From the NCBI RefSeq assembly GCF_000718135.1, contig NZ_JOEM01000018.1, positions 62,001 through 126,000 of the forward strand: DNA of 64,000 bases, given 5' to 3'. This stretch comes from Streptomyces cyaneofuscatus (GTDB taxonomy: Bacteria > Actinomycetota > Actinomycetes > Streptomycetales > Streptomycetaceae). This document shows, piece by piece, positions 7,553 through 15,875 of this stretch (positions are counted from its first letter, which is position 1; the number at the start of each line of letters is the position of its first letter). The notes below the pieces were generated by a model that worked only from the letters and a program-made list of their open reading frames with translations, was not told the origin of the DNA and ran no database searches. The position numbers and the translations under genes are program-made.

Positions 7553-9223
7553 ATGGACAGGAAACCGCGGAGACAAACAGGACGAACAGTGCGTATCGCC
7601 ATGCGAGGAGAGAGATCCGGGTCCTTCTGGCGTCGCGTTGTCGCGGGCGGCTGTGGTCTGCTGCTGCTGGCCCTGACGTCGGGCGAGGCGGCCCGGGCGG
7701 TCTCGTCGCCCGAGGGCGGGGACGGCCGGCTCGACCCGCGGATCACGGAGATCATGCGGAAGCCGGACTACCCCAACGCCCAGTGGGGCCTGCTCCAGCA
7801 GGATGTGGAGAGCGGGCGGGTCGTCCACAGCCGGTTCGCCGAACAGTTCTTCATCCCCGGGTCGGTGGCCAAGCTGTTCGGCACCTCCGGGGCGTGGGAC
7901 ACCCTCGGCGGCGACCACCGCTTCAGGACGCCGGTCTACGCGGTCGGCGAGCGGCGCGGCAGTACGTTGGACGGCGACCTCGGGTTGGTCGCCCAGGGCG
8001 ACCTCACGATGGGCGGCAGGACCCGGCCCGACGGCACGGTCGACTACACCGACCTCGACCACACGTACGCCAACGACTTCCCCGGCGCCACGCTCACTCC
8101 GCAGGACCCGCTCGCCGGGATCGACCAGCTCGCCCAGCAGGTGCGGCGGTCCGGCATCACGCGAGTGGAAGGGGACGTGATCGTCGACGACCGGCTCTTC
8201 CGACCAGAGCCGGTCTTCGACCCCACCCCGACCCCGCTGATCATCAACGACAATCTCATCGACCTGCTGACCACCCCGGGCGCCCGCCCCGGCGCGCCCG
8301 CGCGACTGGACTGGCGGCCGAAGGTCTCCCCGTACCGCGTCACATCGACCGTACGGACGGTGGCGCCGGGTGAGCCGACCGACATCGAGGTCACGACCTC
8401 CGGCGACGGCACCCGGATCCAGCTCTCCGGCACCATCGCGGCCGGCTCCGCACCGGCCCTGAAGGTGTCGCCCATCGCCGACCCGGCGGCCTTCGGACGC
8501 ACCGCGCTGATCGAGGCGCTGGGGCGGGCCGGGGTGGAGGTGACCGCGAAGCCGACCGGTGCCAACCCGGTCGGCCGGCTCCCCGGCTCGTACGAGGGCC
8601 GGCCGCGCGTGGCTCTGTTCACCTCCCCGCCGTACGCCCAGTACGCCAAGCTCATCTTCAAGGTCAGCCACAACCTGGGGGGTAATCTCGCGATCTGTCT
8701 GATGGCGGTCGCGTCCGGCAGCAAGGACTGCATGGACGGCTTCCCGGTGCTGGCCGGCTTCCTGGATCGCGCCGGCGTCGACCGCAAGCAGGTCCAGCTC
8801 CTGGACGGCCGGGGCGGAAACCCCGTCGACCGGACCACGCCCAAGGCCGTGGTGCAGTTGCTGAGTTACTGGCACCGCACGCCCGAGGCGGCGGTCTTCC
8901 GGAACGCGCTGCCCATCCTGGGCGTCGACGGGCTGCTGGCCGACAACTGCACCGACTGCCCCGCGCGCGGGAAGGTGTTCGCCAAGACCGGTGCCGCAGT
9001 GGGGCTGGACGCGCTCAACAACCGCCTGGCCGTCGGCGCCATCACCATCGCCGGCTACCTGGACAAGGGCAACGGCCGCTTCGACGCCTTCTTCGCCGGC
9101 GTGAACGGCGCCTCCACCCCTACCACCGACGTCAACGGCGTGCTGGACATCGCCGACGACCTCGCCATGATCTCCGCGTACCTGCAGGAGGGAGCGGCGC
9201 GGCGAGAGCACTCGAAGCACTGA
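7553..9223 (+). CDS. dacB: D-alanyl-D-alanine carboxypeptidase, PBP4-type (S13)
   Basis: A 556-residue exported penicillin-binding protein that trims or cleaves peptidoglycan peptides outside the membrane. A signal anchor lies at about residues 28-48 (WRRVVAGGCGLLLLALTSG). All three active-site motifs are present: SVAK (Ser104, Lys107), SHN in KVSHNLGGN and KTG in FAKTGAAVG, with the large insertion between motifs 1 and 2 typical of peptidase family S13. The start is uncertain: ATG 7553, or GTG 7589 which has AGGA 7 nt upstream and is the better-supported ribosome binding site. Its 3' end lies in a 26-bp tandem duplication. It is convergent with a lipoprotein/two-component operon and near FemX and L,D-transpeptidase genes, giving an envelope neighbourhood. 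Confidence 0.9.
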   Translation: MDRKPRRQTGRTVRIAMRGERSGSFWRRVVAGGCGLLLLALTSGEAARAVSSPEGGDGRLDPRITEIMRKPDYPNAQWGLLQQDVESGRVVHSRFAEQFFIPGSVAKLFGTSGAWDTLGGDHRFRTPVYAVGERRGSTLDGDLGLVAQGDLTMGGRTRPDGTVDYTDLDHTYANDFPGATLTPQDPLAGIDQLAQQVRRSGITRVEGDVIVDDRLFRPEPVFDPTPTPLIINDNLIDLLTTPGARPGAPARLDWRPKVSPYRVTSTVRTVAPGEPTDIEVTTSGDGTRIQLSGTIAAGSAPALKVSPIADPAAFGRTALIEALGRAGVEVTAKPTGANPVGRLPGSYEGRPRVALFTSPPYAQYAKLIFKVSHNLGGNLAICLMAVASGSKDCMDGFPVLAGFLDRAGVDRKQVQLLDGRGGNPVDRTTPKAVVQLLSYWHRTPEAAVFRNALPILGVDGLLADNCTDCPARGKVFAKTGAAVGLDALNNRLAVGAITIAGYLDKGNGRFDAFFAGVNGASTPTTDVNGVLDIADDLAMISAYLQEGAARREHSKH

Positions 9224-9258
9224 GCGCAGGTGGAGAGCACTCAAAGCACTGAGCGCAG
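9204..9258 (+). repeat. Tandem 26-bp duplication over the dacB stop codon
   Basis: Copies at 9204-9229 and 9233-9258 differ by one base (period 29), and a third partial copy starts at 9260. The dacB stop codon TGA (9221-9223) lies inside the first copy. The repeat fills the gap to the convergent lipoprotein gene. Confidence 0.92.
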
Positions 9259-9268
9259 TGGAGAGCGC

Positions 9269-9832
9269 TCAGGGCGCCAGTCCGCAGGTGTCGGAGCTCG
9301 ACGCCCCGTCCTGGCCCGTCAGCTTCACGACGGCCTGGCCGTCGGCCGCCTGGCTGTAGGCGATCGTGCAGGTCAGCTGGCGTCGGGCGGTGGTGTTCAG
9401 GGCCTTGAGGGGGAAGGGGAGGCCGGTCGTCACCGTGCCGCCCGGGGTCGTCTTCACCGTGACGGTGGTGCCGGGGCGGGCGGGCGGGAGGGCCGTCGTC
9501 AGGCCGGCGGCCCGGTCCTCCTCGCGCGGGCCGGCCAGCAGGGCCAGGACGGTCTTCTCCGTCGAGGGCGGGCCGGGTGTGGTGCCGGGGTCCGACTCGA
9601 CGTAGTCGCCGCCGAAGCCGGCCGAGGGCCTGACCGTCCTGAGTACCGGGTTCAGCCCGCCGTCGGGGGTGCGGAAGAACAGCATCATGTCGTCGTCGCG
9701 GTTGTAGAAGGCCTCGACGGTCGCGGGGCCGCCCGCCTCGATGGGGTCGGTCTCCTGGATGCCGCAGCCGGCCAGCAGCAGCGGTACGGAGGCCACCGCG
9801 ACGGCGAGGGCCGCCACCCGGGTACGGCTCAC
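9269..9832 (-). CDS. Lipoprotein of the two-component operon
   Basis: A 187-residue lipoprotein with lipobox LLAGC (Cys23). The mature part resembles GerMN-type extracytoplasmic domains (VEAFYNRDDDMMLFFRTPDGG...LALLAGPREEDRAAGLTTALP). It is the last gene of a response regulator/kinase/lipoprotein operon and overlaps the kinase by 4 bp (GTGA), so it is translationally coupled. The same order is known for the afsQ1-afsQ2-lipoprotein locus of streptomycetes, and in the SigE-Cse system a lipoprotein modulates the kinase. A role in tuning the kinase is therefore likely, but this is inference. Confidence 0.85.
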   Translation of the reverse strand: MSRTRVAALAVAVASVPLLLAGCGIQETDPIEAGGPATVEAFYNRDDDMMLFFRTPDGGLNPVLRTVRPSAGFGGDYVESDPGTTPGPPSTEKTVLALLAGPREEDRAAGLTTALPPARPGTTVTVKTTPGGTVTTGLPFPLKALNTTARRQLTCTIAYSQAADGQAVVKLTGQDGASSSDTCGLAP

Positions 9833-11349
9833 GCGGTCGCCTCCCCGGTGTCGAGTGGGATCTCCACCGTGAAGACCGCGCCGCCGTCCGGCCGGTTCCC
9901 CGCGCGGATCGTTCCGCCGTGCAGGCGTACGTTCTCCTGGGTGATCGCCAGCCCCAGGCCGCTGCCCGCCGAGCGGGTACGGGCCGCGTCGGCCTTGTAG
10001 AAGCGATCGAAGATGTACGGGATCGACTCGGGGCGGATGCCGGGGCCCCGGTCCGTGACCTCCGTTATCAGTACGGGGGTTCCCTTCGGGCGTTCGCCGG
10101 TGCGCAGGCCCACCGTGACCGGCGCGCCGCCGTGCCGCAGGGCGTTGCCGACCAGGTTGGCGATCACGACGTCGAAGCGGCGGGGGTCGAGCCGGGCCCG
10201 GATGCCGGCGGGGAGTTCGGCGTGGACCCGGTCGTCCTCGTGCCAGTGCCGGTTCTGGAGAGTCTTGCGGATCGCCTCGGCCACATCCACCTCGTCGGCG
10301 TTCAGCTCGGCCGCACGGGCGTCGAACCGGGAGATCTCCATCAGGTCCTCGACGAGTACGGCGAGCTTTCCGGTCTCCGCGCTGACCAGCCGGACCGCCC
10401 GGGCGGTGTCGGCGTCCAGATGGTCCGCGTCCTCGTCGAGGACCTCGGTGACGGCGAGCATCCCGGCGAGAGGGGTGCGCAGTTCGTGCGAGACGTCGGA
10501 GGCGAAGCGGCGGGCGCGCGCCTCCGCCTCGCGTAGTTCGTTGACGGAGTCCTCCAGGTGGGAGGCCGATTCGTTGAACGTGGCTGCCAGGTCGGCCAGT
10601 TCATCGTTTCCGCGCACCGCGATCCGGGTGTCGAGGCGGCCGCTGCCCATGCTGCTGGCCGCCCGGCGCAGTTCCCGCACCGGGCGCAGCACACTGCGCG
10701 CGGCGATCAGGCCGGGTACCAGCGCGACGGCCAGGCCGGGCAGAGCGCCGTCGCGGGCGGCCGTGAGGAGGGCGTCGACGTTGATCTGCTCGTCGGTCAT
10801 CCGCATGACGGCGTACAGGACGAGCCCGCTGGGGAGCGTGCTGTACGGGCCGGTCCTGAAGACCGTGGGCATCGCGATCGTCAGGTACGGGACGCCGTCC
10901 TTGACGACCCGCTCGAAGCCTCCGTACGGGTTGGCCTGCGCGGCCCGGCGCAGTTGGGGGGTGATGACGGTGGAGACGGGGTTCTCGCCGGAGGAGGCGC
11001 GGAGCGAACCGTACTCGGCGAACACCACCCAGGGGCGCGGTTTACCCTTGCGGGCGAGGTCGCGCAGGACCTCCTCGAGCCCCTCCCCCTGGATGGGCAG
11101 GCCGAAGCCCGTCTGCTGGACCTGCTCGCGGAACGTGGCAACCGCCGTGTCCTGGGTGGTCTTCAGCAGCGCGTTGCGCGCCTCGCGGTAGGTCAGCGCG
11201 GACGTCGTGCCCGCGCTGACGGCGGCGACCAGGAGGAAGGCGGCCAGCAGGCGTGTGCGCAGGCCGAACGCCCGGATCCGGGAACGCCGGTCGGTGATCC
11301 CCCGTGACCGCGGCACCGTGATCCTCCGTGAACGCCGGGCGGTGGTCAC
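9829..11349 (-). CDS. Sensor histidine kinase (envelope-type)
   Basis: A 506-residue membrane kinase: a basic N-terminus, membrane segment 1 (about 32-52), an extracytoplasmic sensor of about 150 residues, membrane segment 2 (about 203-220), HAMP (220-272), HisKA with H-box SDVSHELRTPLAG (His288) and HATPase_c with N-box NLVGNALRHGG and G-boxes DRGPGI and GSGLGLAI. It should phosphorylate the regulator encoded just upstream, with which it overlaps by 4 bp (GTGA). The order matches AfsQ- and Cse-like systems, but sequence alone does not show it is the orthologue of either. The surrounding cell-wall genes suggest it senses envelope stress. Confidence 0.93.
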   Translation of the reverse strand: MTTARRSRRITVPRSRGITDRRSRIRAFGLRTRLLAAFLLVAAVSAGTTSALTYREARNALLKTTQDTAVATFREQVQQTGFGLPIQGEGLEEVLRDLARKGKPRPWVVFAEYGSLRASSGENPVSTVITPQLRRAAQANPYGGFERVVKDGVPYLTIAMPTVFRTGPYSTLPSGLVLYAVMRMTDEQINVDALLTAARDGALPGLAVALVPGLIAARSVLRPVRELRRAASSMGSGRLDTRIAVRGNDELADLAATFNESASHLEDSVNELREAEARARRFASDVSHELRTPLAGMLAVTEVLDEDADHLDADTARAVRLVSAETGKLAVLVEDLMEISRFDARAAELNADEVDVAEAIRKTLQNRHWHEDDRVHAELPAGIRARLDPRRFDVVIANLVGNALRHGGAPVTVGLRTGERPKGTPVLITEVTDRGPGIRPESIPYIFDRFYKADAARTRSAGSGLGLAITQENVRLHGGTIRAGNRPDGGAVFTVEIPLDTGEATA

Positions 11350-12029
11350 AGCGGGCCGAAGCGGTAGCCGAAGCCCCGCAAGGTCTGGACGTAGCGGGGG
11401 CTGCCGGCCTCGGGCTCGATCTTGCCGCGCAGCCGGGCGACACAGGCGTCGACCAGCCGGGCATCGGCGTGGAACGTGTGCTCCCAGACGCTCTCCAGGA
11501 GTTGCTGCCTGCTGAACACCTGCTCGGGGGCGGCGGACAGGTGCAGCAGGAGCCTCAGCTCCGAGGGGGCGAGCGACAGCGGCCGGCCCGCCTTGGTGAC
11601 CGTCAGCCCGACCCGGTCGATGGTGAGCTCGCCGTACACGTCGATGGCCGGGCGGCCCGTTCCGCTGTCGTCCATGCGGCGCAGCACGGCACGGATCCGG
11701 GCCTCGATCACCTCGGGTCGGGCGGGCTTGACGATGTAGTCGTCGGCGCCTGCCTCCAGGCCGATGACCACGTCGAAGTCGTCGCCGCGCGCGGTGAGCA
11801 TGATGATCGGCAGCTGGCTGTTCTCGCGGACCTGACGGCAGACCTGTACGCCGTTCATCCCGGGCAGCATCAGGTCCAGCAGGAGCAGGTCGGGCCGGAA
11901 TTCGGCCAGTGCGGCGAGGCCGTCCTCGCCGGTCGCGGCCGCCCGTACGTCGTGGCCGCGGCGGCGCAGGCCGAGCTCGACCCCCTCGCGTACGGCGGGG
12001 TCGTCCTCGATGAGGAGCACGCGGGGCAT
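11346..12029 (-). CDS. OmpR/PhoB-family response regulator
   Basis: A 227-residue regulator with a receiver domain (acidic pair Asp9/Asp10, phospho-acceptor Asp52 in LLLLDLMLPG, Lys99 in VKPA) and a winged-helix DNA-binding domain (about 130-225, ending RYVQTLRGFGYRFGPL). It resembles AfsQ1 and CseB. The start is ATG 12029 with GGGAG about 8 nt upstream; the frame is open farther upstream but those residues are out of family. First gene of the RR-kinase-lipoprotein operon. The 74-bp leader is unusually C-rich on the coding strand, with CCACC-type repeats. Confidence 0.93.
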   Translation of the reverse strand: MPRVLLIEDDPAVREGVELGLRRRGHDVRAAATGEDGLAALAEFRPDLLLLDLMLPGMNGVQVCRQVRENSQLPIIMLTARGDDFDVVIGLEAGADDYIVKPARPEVIEARIRAVLRRMDDSGTGRPAIDVYGELTIDRVGLTVTKAGRPLSLAPSELRLLLHLSAAPEQVFSRQQLLESVWEHTFHADARLVDACVARLRGKIEPEAGSPRYVQTLRGFGYRFGPL

Positions 12030-12103
12030 CGGCGGTTCTCCCTGGGGGTGGTGGCGGGGGGGGGATCGGTGGCGTGGGCGTTGGCGGTGGTGGGGGCGTT
12101 GCT

Positions 12104-13363
12104 TCAGCGGCGTTTCAAGTACGCCTGGAAGGCACGGTGAAGCGCATGGTTGGCGCTGCCGCCCACGGACCTCTCCCATTCCCCCAGTGTCTCGACGACC
12201 TGTCCCCCGGTGCCGAGCTTCCACCGCAGCAATCCGTACGCACGTTCCGCCGGATCGAGAGTGGAGGGTACCCCGCGCATGTCGTAGACGTCCGCGCCGC
12301 CCGCGTGGGCGTCCAGCAGCATCCGCCACTGCAACGCGTTGGAGGGCCGGACCTCGCGGCGGTGGTCGGCCGAGGCGCCGGTCTGGTACCAGGTCCGGCG
12401 GCCCACCGTGATCATCGTGTGGGCGGCCAGGATCTCGCCCTGGTGACGGGCCAGGTACAGCTTCATCCGGCCCGGTTCCTCGGCGTTGAGCGCGGCGTAC
12501 TGGCGCTCGTAGTAGGCGAGCGAGCGGCCGAGCCGGAAGCCGTCGCGCCGCTCGGTGAGCGCGAGCAGCCGGCAGAACTCGGGGAGGTCCGCCGCGCTCC
12601 CCACCACCACCTCCACGCCCTCCTTCCGGGCCCGTCGGACATTGCGGCGCCACTCCTGGTTGAGCCCGGACCACAGGTCCTCGGTCGTGCGTCCGGCGAG
12701 CGGCACCTGGAAGACGTGCCGGGGCTGGGCGTCACCGCCCCCGCCTCCGGTCCCCCCTCCCCCGTCGCCGCCGGCGCCGTCCGTGCCGGTCGCGCGGCCG
12801 CAGCGGCCCCAGCCCCGGGCCCGCAGCCGCTCGGCGACGGCGGTGCCGAGCGGGTCCACCTCACTGGCGAGGACGTCGCCCAGGCGGCGGCCCGGGCCGG
12901 TGAGCGGCTTGAGCCGGGCGGCGCTCCAGCGCCGGTGGGCGGGTGACGGGCCGATGCGTACGGCGAAGGCGCCGGTGCGGCGCAGGTACTCCAGCAGCGG
13001 GGTGAGCCAGGCGTCGAGGTCCGGATCGCTCCAGTCGGCCACGGGGCCTTCGGGGAGGTACGCGAAGTACTTACGGGTGCCGGGGAACTGGCGCAGCAAC
13101 ACCAGCGCCACGCCCGTCAGTTCGCCTGCCTCCGGGTCCGGTCCCCAGCCGAGCAGCTGGGCGCGCCAGCCCTCCTTGACGTCGGCCCAGGACGGGCACT
13201 GCAGGAAACCGGCGCCGAGGGCCTCGCCGTGCGGGGAGGCGAGGAACGCGCGGTAGGTCTGAGCGGTGATGGGGCCCAGGACGACGTCCCGGTTCCTGTC
13301 GCCATCGCCGTTTCGGCTGGGGTGTGCGGGGCTGGACGACGGCGGCACGAGCAGCGCTGACAC
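12104..13363 (-). CDS. FemX-like peptidoglycan aminoacyltransferase (FemABX family)
   Basis: A 419-residue cytoplasmic enzyme with the double GNAT fold of the FemABX family. The second half shows the family signature (WRRNVRRARKEGVEVVVG... and MKLYLARHQGEILAAHTMITVGRRTWYQTGAS, then SNALQWRMLLDAHAGGADVYDMRGV). These enzymes add amino acids from aminoacyl-tRNA to the side chain of lipid II, for example the Gly branch in Streptomyces. A Gly-rich insert sits between the two halves. The start is GTG 13363 with AAGGAGAGG 7 nt upstream, preferred over an upstream ATG at 13486. It lies between an envelope two-component system and a divergent L,D-transpeptidase, which fits a cell-wall role. Confidence 0.85.
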   Translation of the reverse strand: MSALLVPPSSSPAHPSRNGDGDRNRDVVLGPITAQTYRAFLASPHGEALGAGFLQCPSWADVKEGWRAQLLGWGPDPEAGELTGVALVLLRQFPGTRKYFAYLPEGPVADWSDPDLDAWLTPLLEYLRRTGAFAVRIGPSPAHRRWSAARLKPLTGPGRRLGDVLASEVDPLGTAVAERLRARGWGRCGRATGTDGAGGDGGGGTGGGGGDAQPRHVFQVPLAGRTTEDLWSGLNQEWRRNVRRARKEGVEVVVGSAADLPEFCRLLALTERRDGFRLGRSLAYYERQYAALNAEEPGRMKLYLARHQGEILAAHTMITVGRRTWYQTGASADHRREVRPSNALQWRMLLDAHAGGADVYDMRGVPSTLDPAERAYGLLRWKLGTGGQVVETLGEWERSVGGSANHALHRAFQAYLKRR

Positions 13364-13621
13364 GGTCTGGCCTCTCCTTCTCCCCGGCACCTGTCGCGGG
13401 GGCGGCTCCCCGGGCCTCTCTCGGGGATGCAGAGGATGCTCACAGCGGTTCATGACCGCTCCGCGCGGCGAATGTGACCGGACCATGACCGTTCCTCACC
13501 AGTCGCCGTCACACTGCTCCGTAGCCTCTGACCTTCGGTTTTCCGGCTCTACAGTCACGACATCGCCGATCGAACCGCCCCCGTGGCTGGTGCGGCTCTC
13601 GTCGCTCTTCCGGAGGTCCCG

Positions 13622-14824
13622 TTGTCCCGCATCCGTGTACTCGCTCATGCCCGCGTCCGGGCCACCGTCGTGGCCGCCCTACTGGCGCCGCTCGCCGCCT
13701 GCTCGCCGGCCGCCTCCCCCGGCGCCCCGGTCACCGAGGTGACGCCGAGCCCCGACGACCGCCCCGTCACGGTCACCGTCACGCCCGCCGGGGCGAAGGC
13801 CCCGGCCGGTGAACCCGTACGGGTCACGGCCACCGGCGGCCGCCTCACCTCGGTGACCGTCACCGACGCCGAGGGCCACCGGCTCGCGGGCCGGGCCGCC
13901 GCCGACGGCCGGTCCTGGGTCTCCGACCGCAAGGCCGTACCCGGCACGGCGTACACGGTGAAGGCGGCGACCCGCACCGTAGGCGGCACCGCCAGGAGCA
14001 CCGAGGCCGGGTTCACCACGGCGCCGGCGGAGAAGGTCAACAAGGTGGACTGGCGACCGGGTACCGGCTCCACCGTCGGCGTCGCCCAGCCGGTCTCGCT
14101 GGTCTTCGACCACCCGGTCAAGAACCGGGCCGAGGTCGAGAAGCAGCTCCGGATCACCACCTCGAACGACACCGAGGGCTCCTGGGGCTGGATACGCGAC
14201 TGGTCGGGCCGGGACCGGGTGGACTGGCGGCCCCGGACGTACTGGAAGCCCGGAACCGAGGTCACGCTGAAGGCCGAGCTGAACGGCACCGACTCGGGAC
14301 CGGCCGGCGGCTGGTTCGTACGCGACTACACGACGGCCTTCACCATCGGCGACCGCCAGATCGTCGAGGTGGACCTCGACCGCCACCAGCTCTCCCTCGT
14401 ACGCGACGGGAAGACGGTCCGTCGCATCCCGGTCTCCGGCGGCACACCCGGCGGCGACAAGCGTTCCTGGCGCGGGACCGCCGTCCTCATGGCCAAGGAG
14501 GGCACGATCAACATGAACTCCGAGACGGTGGGCCTGGGCAACGCCTACGACAAGATGGTCGACCACTCGATGCGGCTGACCTGGTCGGGCATGTACGCGC
14601 ACGCCGCCCCGTGGAACGCCCAGCACTTCGGCCGGTCCAACCAGAGCTCCGGGTGCATAGGGATGAGCGACGCGGACGCCGCCTGGTTCTACGCGCAGGT
14701 GCGGCCGGGCGACCCGTTCGAGATCACCGGCAAGGACACCAAGGGCGTGGTCGACCCCGGGAACGGCTTCGGCGCGTGGAACCTCTCGTGGGCCGCGTGG
14801 CAGCAGCGGAGCGCGCTGCGCTGA
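13622..14824 (+). CDS. L,D-transpeptidase lipoprotein (Ldt, YkuD)
   Basis: A 400-residue lipoprotein with lipobox LAAC (Cys27), two Ig-like domains (about 60-260) and a C-terminal YkuD catalytic domain with His335 and Cys345 in HFGRSNQSSGCIGM. Such enzymes make 3-3 cross-links in peptidoglycan or attach proteins to it, and resist most penicillins. The start is TTG 13622, 5 nt after a good GGAGG; an in-frame ATG 13583 would disrupt the signal sequence context. It is divergent from the FemX gene, with TACAGT at 13550-13555 as a possible -10 box. A GGTGGC hexamer array follows the gene. Confidence 0.92.
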   Translation: MSRIRVLAHARVRATVVAALLAPLAACSPAASPGAPVTEVTPSPDDRPVTVTVTPAGAKAPAGEPVRVTATGGRLTSVTVTDAEGHRLAGRAAADGRSWVSDRKAVPGTAYTVKAATRTVGGTARSTEAGFTTAPAEKVNKVDWRPGTGSTVGVAQPVSLVFDHPVKNRAEVEKQLRITTSNDTEGSWGWIRDWSGRDRVDWRPRTYWKPGTEVTLKAELNGTDSGPAGGWFVRDYTTAFTIGDRQIVEVDLDRHQLSLVRDGKTVRRIPVSGGTPGGDKRSWRGTAVLMAKEGTINMNSETVGLGNAYDKMVDHSMRLTWSGMYAHAAPWNAQHFGRSNQSSGCIGMSDADAAWFYAQVRPGDPFEITGKDTKGVVDPGNGFGAWNLSWAAWQQRSALR

Positions 14825-14847
14825 GGGGGGCAGCGGGTAGTGCCGAC

Positions 14848-14883
14848 GGTGGCGGTGGCAGGGACGGTGGCGGTGGCGGTGGG
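14848..14883 (+). repeat. GGTGGC hexamer array
   Basis: Six hexamer units between the L,D-transpeptidase stop and the methyltransferase: GGTGGC twice, AGGGAC, GGTGGC twice, GGTGGG. No gene is affected. The G-rich strand might fold, but runs of only two or three G make a stable quadruplex doubtful. Confidence 0.8.
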
Positions 14884-15005
14884 CCGATCGGCTCAGGGGC
14901 GGCGAGCCTCGCTCGTACGGACAGCGCTCGGTGGAGGATGACCGGGGCTGGCGGCCTTGGGTGCAGGGCTGCCGGCACCGCACCGCCGCGTGGAGAGGCC
15001 CAGTC

Positions 15006-15833
15006 ATGAAACCGTCCGAGCCGGTCCGTGACGGCCGCTACGGCGAGACCTTCTTCAGCCCCGAAGCGGCGGGCGAAGGCGAGCGCATCGACTTCGGGGC
15101 CCTCGCCTACGACGACATCACCCTGGCGCGGCTGCGGGCGCTCGGGGCCGGTCCGGGGTGGCGCTGCCTCGACGTGGGGGCCGGTACCGGTACGGTCTCC
15201 CGCCGGCTGCTGGAGGAGGCGGGGGTGGCGAGCGTGCTCGCCGTGGACCGCGACGTACGGTTCCTCGCTGCGCGGGCCGTTCCGGGGCTGGAGGTGCGGG
15301 AGGCCGACATCACGGGCGCCGACTTCGCCCCCGGCCCATTCCAGCTCGTCCACGCGCGGTTCGTGCTGATGCACCTGCCCGAGCACGAACGCCTGATCAG
15401 GGCACTGGCCGAACGCGTGGCGCCCGGCGGTGTCCTGGTGCTCAGCGACGCGGTCGATCTGACCAGCGACCGGACGCCCGATACGCCGTACACCTCGGTG
15501 ATGCGGGCGATGTGGCGGGGGCTGCGGTCCACCATCGGCACCGATGTCTCCTGGGTGCCGTCGTACCCGCACCTGCTGCGCGGGGCGGGGCTCGAACCCG
15601 TCGCCGCCGAGATCCACGTGCCGCCGCTCCAGCCGGGCAGCCCCATCAGCCGGTTCTGGGCGGACACCTGGGAGCGCAGCAGGCAGGCGATGGTCGCCAC
15701 CGGCCTGGTCGACGACGCCGCTGTCGACGCGGCGGTCCGGTACCTGGGGTCGGACGCGTGCGCCGCCCTGTCGGCCGGGATGCTCACAGCGTGGGGCCGG
15801 AAGCCCGAAGAGGGCCCAGCCGCCGGGAGCTGA
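15006..15833 (+). CDS. SAM-dependent class I methyltransferase
   Basis: A 275-residue soluble enzyme. Motif I is CLDVGAGTGTVS (about residues 57-68), followed by the acidic VDRD for the ribose, EADITGADF and the post-motif LMHLPEHERLIRALAERVAP. This is the Methyltransf_11/25-type Rossmann fold. The substrate cannot be told from sequence. The start is ATG 15006 with GGAGAGG 9 nt upstream. It is a single gene, convergent with the photolyase. Confidence 0.88.
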   Translation: MKPSEPVRDGRYGETFFSPEAAGEGERIDFGALAYDDITLARLRALGAGPGWRCLDVGAGTGTVSRRLLEEAGVASVLAVDRDVRFLAARAVPGLEVREADITGADFAPGPFQLVHARFVLMHLPEHERLIRALAERVAPGGVLVLSDAVDLTSDRTPDTPYTSVMRAMWRGLRSTIGTDVSWVPSYPHLLRGAGLEPVAAEIHVPPLQPGSPISRFWADTWERSRQAMVATGLVDDAAVDAAVRYLGSDACAALSAGMLTAWGRKPEEGPAAGS

Positions 15834-15875
15834 TCAGGGGGCGCTGAGCTTCGGGCCCTGAGCATCGGGCGCTGA

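Noticed and set aside
7304..9244. 646-codon minus-strand open frame over dacB
   Set aside because: It is antisense to a clear PBP4-type gene and has no recognisable domain, signal or ribosome binding site.
9829..12029. Naming the first two-component system afsQ1-afsQ2
   Set aside because: The gene order agrees, but the divergent sigQ gene is missing and a FemX gene lies in its place, so only an AfsQ/Cse-like label is supported.
14848..14883. G-quadruplex regulator
   Set aside because: Mostly GG runs interrupted by single bases; only weak folding potential and no gene start next to it on that strand.
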